A DNA stretch of 64,000 nt, from positions 45,054 to 109,053 of the forward strand of contig CAWKDK010000007.1 in NCBI GenBank assembly GCA_963848375.1, written 5' to 3'. Position numbers and translations under genes: made by a program. Below are positions 55,734 to 62,549 of the stretch, piece by piece. The stretch is from JAJPJE01 sp963848375 (GTDB lineage: Bacteria; Acidobacteriota; Terriglobia; Terriglobales; Acidobacteriaceae). Position 1 is the first letter of the stretch, and every line of letters starts with the position of its first letter. The notes under the pieces were generated by a model. The model was given only the letters and a program-made list of their open reading frames with translations, ran no database searches and was not told the DNA's origin.

Positions 55734-56900
55734 CTACAGTGCCCGACCCGCGGCCGAGCCGGAGGCCCAAGCCCACTGGAAGTTGAATCCGCCGAGGTGG
55801 CCGGTCACGTCGACGACTTCTCCGATGAAGTAGAGGCCTGGCACTTTGCGGCTCTCCATGGTTTTGGCGGAGAGTTCGTTGGTATCGACTCCGCCGGCGG
55901 TGACTTCAGCTTTTTCGTATCCTTCGGTTCCTGCGGGAGTGATCTTCCACGCGTGCAACTGTTGTTCGAAATCGTCCAGGCCCTGATTCGTGTACGACGC
56001 TGGCGGATGCAGTTCGAGCCAGCGTGCGGCGAGGCGATTCGGAAGAACGCGCTCGAGTGACTTGCGAGTCACGGCCAAATCGCGCGTTTTTGCCTCGCGA
56101 ATGGTGGGCGTGATTTCCTGTCCGGGAGCGAGGTCGATCGCGATCGGAGTGCCCGGTTTCCAATAAGACGATATCTGTAGGATTGCCGGTCCGCTGAGGC
56201 CACGATGCGTGATCAGCATCTTCTCGCGAAACTGGGCGTGGTCGGTTGACGTAACGGCTTCGGCTGAAACTCCAGCGAGGTCGCAGTAACGCTTGCGATC
56301 GGCGGCGCTTAAAACGAACGGCACGAGTGCGGGCCGCGGCTCCTCAATTTTCAATCCAAACTGGCGGGCGAGATCGTATCCAAAACTGGTAGCTCCCATC
56401 TTGGGGATGGAGAGTCCACCGGTGGCGACGACGAGTGTTGGCGTGCGGAATTCGCTTTCTTCGGAGCGAACGATGAACTCGGTTGTGCGCGAGACTTCCT
56501 GAACCTTGGTGTTCAGAAACATCTGAACACCCGCTGCGCGGCACTCTGCTTCGAGCATGTCGAGAATCGCGCGCGAGGAGCCGTCACAGAATAGCTGGCC
56601 CAGGGTCTTCTCGTGATACGCGATGCGATGTTTCTCGACGAGCGCAATGAAGTCGGCAGGCGTGTAACGCGCCAGCGCTGATTTCGCAAAATGCGGATTC
56701 GCCGAGAGAAAATTCTCCGGCTGGCAATAAATGTTGGTGAAGTTGCAGCGGCCTCCACCGGAGATGAGGATCTTCTTGCCCGGGCGATCAGCGTGCTCGA
56801 GGACGGCAACACGGCGTCCGCGCTTGCCCGCTTCGATGGCGCACATCAGTCCGGCGGCGCCGGCGCCAAGAATGATTGCCTCGAAGTTATGACTGGGCAT
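55734..56900 (-). CDS. NAD(P)/FAD-dependent oxidoreductase, BaiN/HI0933 family
   Basis: 388 residues. FAD-binding Rossmann motif AIILGAGAAGLMCAIEAGKRGRRVAVLE, then the family signature GKKILISGGGRCNFTN, LVVATGGLSIPKMGATSFGYDLARQFG, HRGLSGPAILQISSYW and the C-terminal GLYFIGEVVDVTGHLGGFNFQWAWASG. Members reduce a range of substrates; the physiological one is mostly unknown. Its stop is 6 bp from the convergent P460 gene. Confidence 0.93.
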   Translation of the reverse strand: MPSHNFEAIILGAGAAGLMCAIEAGKRGRRVAVLEHADRPGKKILISGGGRCNFTNIYCQPENFLSANPHFAKSALARYTPADFIALVEKHRIAYHEKTLGQLFCDGSSRAILDMLEAECRAAGVQMFLNTKVQEVSRTTEFIVRSEESEFRTPTLVVATGGLSIPKMGATSFGYDLARQFGLKIEEPRPALVPFVLSAADRKRYCDLAGVSAEAVTSTDHAQFREKMLITHRGLSGPAILQISSYWKPGTPIAIDLAPGQEITPTIREAKTRDLAVTRKSLERVLPNRLAARWLELHPPASYTNQGLDDFEQQLHAWKITPAGTEGYEKAEVTAGGVDTNELSAKTMESRKVPGLYFIGEVVDVTGHLGGFNFQWAWASGSAAGRAL

Positions 56901-57752
56901 TGGTCAGTATGACATGCGCTGCGTGACTACCCGCCCACGGCAAAAGAGGCCGAGGGTGGGGCACCCGAAATCGTCAGCGCCGCACTCTCTGTTTTTCCCG
57001 GAATGGGAAGTCCCATGGGTACCCCCTCCCCCTTCGTCCCGCATTCTAAAGGACTTAGAGGCATGGGATAAGACTTGTCCCGGCAAACAAAGGACTTAGT
57101 CCCATCGTCCCGCATAACAAAGGAGTTAGGTCGGCCGGAGGCCGACAGTTGTCAGTTGCCAGTTGTTAGTTGTCAGAAAAGCAAAGCCAAAGACGTCCCG
57201 AACTCGAGCGCCTATCTCTATTGTGACAAATTTGAGGGGACCTACTAGACACTTTCGCGAAGTTTATATGTGACGTGAATGGAACAGCTTAGGCCGATTT
57301 TGTGGAGTAGAGGGGCTTGACAAGTTTTGTGCGGCATCGAGGGAAGCCGACCAGGTGGGGTGCGCGGGCGGTGGTCCACGCACAATTGGCTTCACCCGCA
57401 ATCTTTCTGACAGGCAGACGGGCTGGAATTGGCGGTGATATGGCGTCTATAAGGACGAAGGCTGTGTCAAGGGCATAGGTGTCGTAAGCAGTGCTTTTGA
57501 CACCGCGTGTTGGCCAGAGTTGGGTTGAGGACCAAGAGCTCCGAGCATCACGCTGTTCCATCACCTGCGATGAAGCAATCGCTCCATCATCCATCTATGC
57601 GGCCATAACCTCGACCATGATGTTGCTTGCGAACATCCAGCCGCCGGACCGGTGCGGAAGTGGAAAACGGTCTTCCGTTTTTCCAAGGCGCGCGAGCGCC
57701 GTCTTCTGCACGGGTCAGTCTGGATGCGAGGGCGCCCAATCAATTTCCCGGT
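56901..57752. other. Gene-free region with repeat copy B and decayed sequence
   Basis: Holds repeat copy B (57011-57257). Between 57258 and 57752 only weak minus-strand frames exist, with no recognisable domain; the best (57594-57289) ends CRTKLVKPLYSTKSA, whose DNA matches the left flank of copy A, so it looks like part of a repeat or a dead element. IS110 sequence begins to its right. Confidence 0.6.
57011..57257 (-). repeat. Interspersed noncoding repeat, copy B (inverted relative to copy A)
   Basis: Same order of parts as copy A but on the minus strand. Hairpin units lie at 57036-57057, 57077-57098 and 57107-57128, each GTCCCG(G)CA..AAAGGA(C/G)TTA, with spacing nearly equal to copy A. 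It differs by an extra GTCGGCCTCCGGCCGAC-type hairpin of ~17 nt at 57129-57146. Together with copy A it brackets an 8.2-kb block. Confidence 0.85.
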
Positions 57753-58793
57753 CTAGCTTCCGCCGACCACACCATACCGCGGGCTGCCCTCGACATGAGC
57801 GATCTCCGGATAGGCTGTGTTGGTACGCAGCATCCAGTAGAGTCGCACTGCTAACTTCCTCGCCGCGGCCACCTTCGCTACTGCCGTCTTCATGTGATGG
57901 CAGCGGTGCTTATACTCGGCACGAAATCCCTCATCGAGCCGGCATACCGTTTGCGCGCTCTCGACCAGCAGCATCCGCAGAAACGGACTCCCTTGCTTGC
58001 TGATCGATCCGAGCCGACGACGCTTGCTTGAACTGTGCTCGCTCGGAATCAGACCCAGGTAACTCGCCACCTGTTTGCCCCTGGCGAATCGTTTCACATC
58101 CCCCATGGTGATCACAAACGCCAGCGAGGTGATCGGACCGACACCAGGCTGCGTCATCAACAAGCGTGCCCGCTCGTTGCCATAGGCAGCTTGCTCCACC
58201 GCTTGATCGAGTTCTGCGATCTGCGGGTTCAGCGTGCGAAGCAGTTGCAGCAGATCTTTCCTTCGCTGCGCCGCCCAGCCCTCCAGTGGCAACTCCTGCA
58301 GGATCTTCTGTCCGGCTTCGCTCCATAACTTCCGCTTCATCTGAATGCCCTTGTTCAGCATCAGGTGATGCAACCCGTTCTTCACTCGCGTGCGGACGCC
58401 AACCAGTCGATGACGATGAATGAGCAACTGCCGCAGATCGCGTTCCGCCTTGCTCGGCCGCCACAGCCGCGGGAAGCGCTCCTCCATCAGCAGCTTGAGG
58501 ATGTGCGCCGCATCGCGCTTATCCGTCTTTTGCTTGCGCATGTAACTGGCTCGGATCGCCGCAGCATCTCCGATCCACACTTCATGCCCCAAACGCTCGA
58601 GCATGTCTTCAAACCAATGCGTGTTGCCGCATGCTTCGAGGCCAACCAACACCGGCCCTTCGAGAGAACGATAAAACCTTTCCGCCTCCCCGTTGCCGTT
58701 CGTCAGTTTCAGCTCGCGGATCTCGCCGGTTTCTGAATCCAAGACTGCAATTTGTTGCCAACCAGGATGGAAATCACACCCTACAATAGTCAT
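57753..58793 (-). CDS. IS110-family transposase (type 1)
   Basis: 346 residues. N-terminal RuvC-like DEDD domain: VGCDFHPGWQQIAVLD (Asp), LVGLEACGNTHW (Glu) and KTDKRDAAHILKLL (two Asp). C-terminal transposase_20 domain: LMTQPGVGPITSLAFVI, KQVASYLGLIPSEHSS and LGSISKQGSPFLRMLL with the conserved Ser. Start at 58793 (MTIVGCDFHPG) preferred to one 39 nt upstream. Only about 45% like the two transposases further right, by eye, so a different element. Its ends could not be located. Confidence 0.93.
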   Translation of the reverse strand: MTIVGCDFHPGWQQIAVLDSETGEIRELKLTNGNGEAERFYRSLEGPVLVGLEACGNTHWFEDMLERLGHEVWIGDAAAIRASYMRKQKTDKRDAAHILKLLMEERFPRLWRPSKAERDLRQLLIHRHRLVGVRTRVKNGLHHLMLNKGIQMKRKLWSEAGQKILQELPLEGWAAQRRKDLLQLLRTLNPQIAELDQAVEQAAYGNERARLLMTQPGVGPITSLAFVITMGDVKRFARGKQVASYLGLIPSEHSSSKRRRLGSISKQGSPFLRMLLVESAQTVCRLDEGFRAEYKHRCHHMKTAVAKVAAARKLAVRLYWMLRTNTAYPEIAHVEGSPRYGVVGGS

Positions 58794-59025
58794 GAAGGCT
58801 TCTCCTGACCCGGATGCTCTTGTCCTCAACAATGAACATACAGGTTGCTGAAGCCTTCGTCCTTATCCCGATTTCCCGACATCTAGCTGATAAGACCTAG
58901 GCTTAATCAACGCTGCAAGAATTACAGCTGCAAGAGTTGATATTCGAGCGAATTGGAAAGCAAGGCTACGACGCGCTCGCCGTTCGTAACTCTATACCCC
59001 CAGTTGCTACAACGGGCTCCCACCA

Positions 59026-59568
59026 CTATGCCGCACGACCGATCTCCTCCTTGATAGCATCGTTGTCGGCATGGAGCTTAGCTTTGGCGCGCTTGTGGGC
59101 CCGAGTGATGGCCGCCTCCACTCTGGCTTCGATCTCCGTAGTCGTGACGACCAATAGACCACTAGTTCCATGGTCCAGCAACTCGCCGAGATCCTTCAGA
59201 TCGGACCGATTCATGCCGCGCGCGACATGTCCACCGATGACGGCGCCCATGCCTGCGCCAGCAAGCAATCCCATGCCCAGGCCGGCGACTGGGATGCCCA
59301 ATGCGACGGCCGGGAAGAGCGCGACCGCAGTTCCAACCGCGAGTCCGGCGACCCACCTTGCTTTCCCTTTAGACTGCTCATCAGACTGCTCATCGACTCG
59401 CTTTACGATGATCACCTTCCCGTCGGGCTGACGCGTGAGCACGGCAGCGTCAAAGGAGTCTAGGATTCCGAGATCGCTGTAGAGTTTATGGATAGCCTCA
59501 TAATCAGCAATGGCGTCCGCTTCTGCGTCATATTCGTTGGCGAGTATTCGATATGTTGCTAGAGCCAT
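59026..59568 (-). CDS. DUF1269-family membrane-associated protein
   Basis: 180 residues. N-terminal ferredoxin-like part (ADAIADYEAIHKLYSDLGILDSFDAAVLTRQPDGKVIIVKR), a glycine-rich hydrophobic stretch (VAGLAVGTAVALFPAVALGIPVAGLGMGLLAGAGMGAVIGG, residues ~75-115) and a C-terminal part VTTTEIEARVEAAITRAHK. This is the layout of DUF1269. Function unknown; often linked to stress. Lies between two IS110 elements. Confidence 0.75.
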   Translation of the reverse strand: MALATYRILANEYDAEADAIADYEAIHKLYSDLGILDSFDAAVLTRQPDGKVIIVKRVDEQSDEQSKGKARWVAGLAVGTAVALFPAVALGIPVAGLGMGLLAGAGMGAVIGGHVARGMNRSDLKDLGELLDHGTSGLLVVTTTEIEARVEAAITRAHKRAKAKLHADNDAIKEEIGRAA

Positions 59569-59703
59569 CGATTTTCTCCAGGTGAGCGGGGAGGTCTCCG
59601 GGTTTACTCAGAAATATATGATGAATTTGGAGCCGTGCGTGGATGCAACTGAAATCAGGATTTAGAAGCGTGATATGAGCCGAAGGAAGAAGATAACTGT
59701 CGG

Positions 59704-59974
59704 GAACGTCTCTAACGAAGGCGGCCCTGTCAATCCTTATTCAGAAGGGTTTTTGATTTTTTGTTGCACACAACTCCACTTGCGCCGAAGCACTCGTAAA
59801 TTGGCCATCGTTGTTCATCTGCTTCTACCCGTTTTGCAGCTCGGCCCGTTTCCGTTTCATCGTTCGGTGTTGCCCACCAGACATCTCTTCGGTCACTGCT
59901 GACCATGATGAGTTGTTCGGACTCCCCGTGCCCAACGGGGAGGCGGATTGCCTATTCAGAGGTACGGTCACCGC
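59704..59974 (-). ncRNA. Noncoding tail of IS copy 1: candidate seekRNA/bridge RNA
   Basis: 271 bp after the transposase stop without a gene, kept in copy 2. It holds a perfect hairpin CTCCCCG (59922-59928) / CGGGGAG (59936-59942). In IS1111-group elements the guide RNA that recognises target and donor is encoded in this downstream end, whereas IS110-group elements use the upstream end. Here the upstream end is only about 115 bp, which favours the downstream location. The RNA itself is inferred. Confidence 0.45.
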
Positions 59975-61036
59975 TTACGCTGGACCACGTTCTCGACCAG
60001 GCCTCTCCGCATGGGCTTCCCCGCACTGCCGTCCGCGACGGCAGAACTCGTCGTAATCAATCTCATCGCGCAGCATGATCCACAACCGGATCCCCAGCTT
60101 GCGGCCGGCTGCTACGGTCGCTTTCCCCAATCCTTTTTGTGCCAGTTTGCGTGTATAGAACCGCTTCAGCTCGGCATCGTGCCGCACGGCATGTCGGGCC
60201 GCTTCGCACCACAGGAAGCGCAGCATCGTATTGCCTTGCTTGGTTAACTTCCCCAGCCGCCACTTCTTGCCGCTCGACTTTTCCTCAGGAATCATCCCCA
60301 CATAGCTGCCCACGGCTTTGCCATCGGCGAACCGCGTCGGATCTCCCAGATAGACCTCCGTGGCCAACGCTGTGTTCGGACCGACTCCGGGATGCGTCAT
60401 CAACAAGCGTGATAACGGTCGCTCCTCCGCAGTCTCGGCTACCATTCGATCCAGAGTCTCGATGTCGGCATCCAGCTGACGATATAACGCCATCAGCTCG
60501 TTGCGACGTGCCTCGGTGTGCTCGGGCAGCGACAATGCCAACAGTGAAAGTTGTCCGTCCTTGCTCCACAACCCCGATCCGCGTCGCAACCCGTGACCCA
60601 ATGCGATCGATTGCAATGCATTCTGAATCCGCACGCGAATGCGCACCCATTGATGTCGATGCATGAGCAGCGCCCGCACATCTCGTTGCTCGACCGATGG
60701 CACCCAGATCCTGGGGAAGATGTCTTGCTCCAGCAGATGCATCAGCAACCGAGCATCGCGTCGATCATTCTTCTGCTTGCGCGGTTCATAGGCGCGGATC
60801 TTCGCCGGGTGCCCAACCCAACATTCGACTCCCAGCTCTTCCAGCAACTGCAGGAACCACTGCGTCGCACAACTAGCTTCAATCCCAACTCGCACCGGAC
60901 CTGGCAGCCCGGAGTAAAACTCGCGTACTTCATCGCCCTCGTGTCCGAGAACGTGCTCTTCTACTTCTCCTGTTTCCGCGTCCAGCATCGACAAGGTCTG
61001 CTGTCGCGAATGCAAATCGCAGCCTATAATGCGCAT
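59975..61036 (-). CDS. IS110-family transposase (type 2), copy 1
   Basis: 353 residues. DEDD residues: IIGCDLHSRQQTLS, VRVGIEASCATQWF and QKNDRRDARLLMHLL; transposase_20: LMTHPGVGPNTALATEVYLGD, VGSYVGMIPEEKSSGKK, LGKLTKQGNTMLRFLWCEAA. Differs from copy 2 at only a handful of residues (S11/A11, D/E in GHEG.EV, L/M in LQL.EELG). Catalyses insertion with the guide RNA proposed for the 3' tail. Intact and probably active. Confidence 0.95.
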   Translation of the reverse strand: MRIIGCDLHSRQQTLSMLDAETGEVEEHVLGHEGDEVREFYSGLPGPVRVGIEASCATQWFLQLLEELGVECWVGHPAKIRAYEPRKQKNDRRDARLLMHLLEQDIFPRIWVPSVEQRDVRALLMHRHQWVRIRVRIQNALQSIALGHGLRRGSGLWSKDGQLSLLALSLPEHTEARRNELMALYRQLDADIETLDRMVAETAEERPLSRLLMTHPGVGPNTALATEVYLGDPTRFADGKAVGSYVGMIPEEKSSGKKWRLGKLTKQGNTMLRFLWCEAARHAVRHDAELKRFYTRKLAQKGLGKATVAAGRKLGIRLWIMLRDEIDYDEFCRRGRQCGEAHAERPGRERGPA

Positions 61037-61141
61037 CTCGGCCTCCTTCGATCCGAGCTACTGTTACGCGTAGAAGCCGCAACAGTGTACCCGCACCGCT
61101 TGCGAGGCCGACTTCGTTATCTCATCAGAGATTATCACTCA

Positions 61142-61160
61142 CTATCTCAGCCTGAGATAG
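61142..61160. repeat. Palindromic repeat, family member 3, at the end of IS copy 1
   Basis: CTATCTCAG-C-CTGAGATAG, a perfect 9-bp inverted repeat; on the minus strand the flanks ATACCACCAA and TGAGTGATAATC match member 1. IS copy 2 ends in the same sequence up to the window edge (CTATCTCAGCTTG), as if both elements had inserted at this repeat. A second short inverted repeat (TATCTC-ATCA-GAGAT) lies just inside at 61113-61130. Confidence 0.8.
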
Positions 61161-61220
61161 TTGGTGGTATAGAGATATATCAATAGTGAATTGACCGACA
61201 TAAATTGGACCGTTTTACGG

Positions 61221-61643
61221 TTATGAGTGTCGGTTCCCTGCTACACGAAGAGCAATTACAAAGACGATGACGGTGGGGAACATGGCCGACGCCAACAACA
61301 CCGAAGAACATTCGTTCGAAAATAGCTGCCTCGGGCTAATCACGCAGCTTATTTGGGGCGATGCCGGTAAAAACCAGACCGGCAATGTTGCGCCCGGCCC
61401 CGTGCTCTCAGACAAGGCCGCTGCAGTGGGTCGCATACCGACGTTCCGATAGGTCTGTCCATTGAACACGAACGAATACTCAATTTGACCATGGGCTTTG
61501 TATGCCAGGACGGTGCCCTGCGTCCTCGTACCGTTTCTTTCCAGCCGATAGTAGTCCACGCACTGACCACCAAAAATCGCGGCTGTAACCGCAAACAGGA
61601 ACGCCCAAAACAGCAACCAGATGCCGTATTTCATTGTTTTCAT
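61221..61643 (-). CDS. DUF3592-like membrane protein
   Basis: 140 residues. N-terminal helix YGIWLLFWAFLFAVTAAIFGG, soluble middle with the DUF3592 pattern (TQGTVLAYKAHGQIEYSFVFNGQTYRNVG, TLPVWFLPASPQIS) and C-terminal helix LLASAMFPTVIVFVIALRVA. Start at 61643; the frame stays open 228 nt further upstream but those residues look unrelated. Part of the cargo between the two IS copies. Function unknown. Confidence 0.65.
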   Translation of the reverse strand: MKTMKYGIWLLFWAFLFAVTAAIFGGQCVDYYRLERNGTRTQGTVLAYKAHGQIEYSFVFNGQTYRNVGMRPTAAALSESTGPGATLPVWFLPASPQISCVISPRQLFSNECSSVLLASAMFPTVIVFVIALRVAGNRHS

Positions 61644-61737
61644 GCTCGAGGGTGCATTCGAAAAGAACACTCTAACAGTTGAGTTTGTGAATGTTTGCGA
61701 CGAAGTGCTGACAAGATGCCGAATGGAACGGCGTTTC

Positions 61738-61770
61738 CCACTCTCTATTTCAACCTGAGATACGGAGTGG
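61738..61770. repeat. Palindromic repeat, family member 4
   Basis: Outer arms CCACTC / GAGTGG and inner arms TATTTCA / TGAGATA separated by ACC. It is the most diverged member but shares the flank ATACCAC (minus strand). Sits between the DUF3592 gene and the hypothetical membrane protein to its right. Confidence 0.7.
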
Positions 61771-61842
61771 TATGCCGATTTCACGCCACCTATCTGAAAG
61801 TCGTATGGGCAAACGATAGAAGAACACGCAAGGACCGCATTT

Positions 61843-62217
61843 CTAGAAAGACCTGACGAATAGAAAAGCACCAGAGAGGCCGAGAATAATGCCTAGGCCG
61901 AGATAGAAGAGCTGCACCGTGTTTTCGCCGATTCTTTCCCAGAATCTGACTACAAAAGAAGCCTTGGACTTCATTGAACGAGTGAACACCTGTCGTCCTA
62001 GTCTTCTGTGTAAGACAATGTTCATTGCCCCGACGGCGACTAGAAATATGCCGATGCCTCTTCCCTCAGTTGCCGGGACTTGAAAAATCCACATAAGCGA
62101 GCAAGCAGAGAACATTGTGAAGAGGACGATCAGCGTTAGAAGGCCGATCCCAACAGGCTTCGATGATGATCGCGGGAGCATTCGGGGGATTATGGGGGTG
62201 TACCGCCGCCCTTGCAA
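61843..62217 (-). CDS. Hypothetical small membrane protein
   Basis: 124 residues (or 112 from the second ATG). Hydrophobic segments GIGLLTLIVLFTMFSACSLMWIF, GIGIFLVAVGAMNIVL and FYLGLGIILGLSGAFLFV, with a basic middle (HRRLGRQVFTRSMKSK). No family recognised. Cargo of the IS-flanked segment. Confidence 0.5.
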   Translation of the reverse strand: MQGRRYTPIIPRMLPRSSSKPVGIGLLTLIVLFTMFSACSLMWIFQVPATEGRGIGIFLVAVGAMNIVLHRRLGRQVFTRSMKSKASFVVRFWERIGENTVQLFYLGLGIILGLSGAFLFVRSF

Positions 62218-62259
62218 CCAAGGAAATGCGGAACCGACTGCAAATACGAATCCGTCGAT

Positions 62260-62466
62260 TCACGGCTCACTGCACGCCCACACTAGTAATAGCACCCAGC
62301 CGATACCTGTCCAACCTGCGAGGACATTGACTATCGTGATCGTATGCTCGTTTTTGTGTTTCCGACGATGCGCAATGATTGAAGGTAGGAAGTACAACAG
62401 GAGCCCAACAACCATGATCACAAATACAGCGATCCCACCTGGAAGAAGGCTTTGCTGAGTGTCCAT
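62260..62466 (-). CDS. Superinfection-immunity-family small membrane protein
   Basis: 68 residues, two transmembrane segments: FVIMVVGLLLYFLPSIIAHRRKHKN, then the family motif ITIVNVLAGWTGIGWVLLLVWAC. The sequence YFLP..IA..R.H.N...I..LN...GWT..GW...L.WA matches the Imm_superinfect family, named after T4 Imm, which blocks injection of DNA by later phages. Members also occur widely in bacteria where the role is untested. Complete and well preserved. Confidence 0.8.
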   Translation of the reverse strand: MDTQQSLLPGGIAVFVIMVVGLLLYFLPSIIAHRRKHKNEHTITIVNVLAGWTGIGWVLLLVWACSEP

Positions 62467-62549
62467 TTGCTGTGATGTTAGTCAAGACGGATTGATCGGC
62501 CAAGGTTACTGTGGTGGTGGCTAGGCTCGATTTGCACGATAACTGTTCA

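Larger units (their letters stand above)
59704..61151 (-). mobile_element. IS110-family insertion sequence, copy 1 (about 1.45 kb)
   Basis: Defined by comparison with 62550-63997: the two stretches match base for base at an offset of 2846 apart from a few substitutions. The left match begins at GAACGTCTCTAACGAAGG; at the right it runs into the palindrome 61142-61160. Just outside the left end both copies share GATAACTGT. No terminal inverted repeat is obvious, as usual for IS110. The boundaries are accurate to about 10 bp. Confidence 0.85.

Noticed and set aside
57289..57594. Possible 101-residue gene
   Set aside because: Low-complexity composition, no homologous domain recognised, and its end coincides with repeat DNA.
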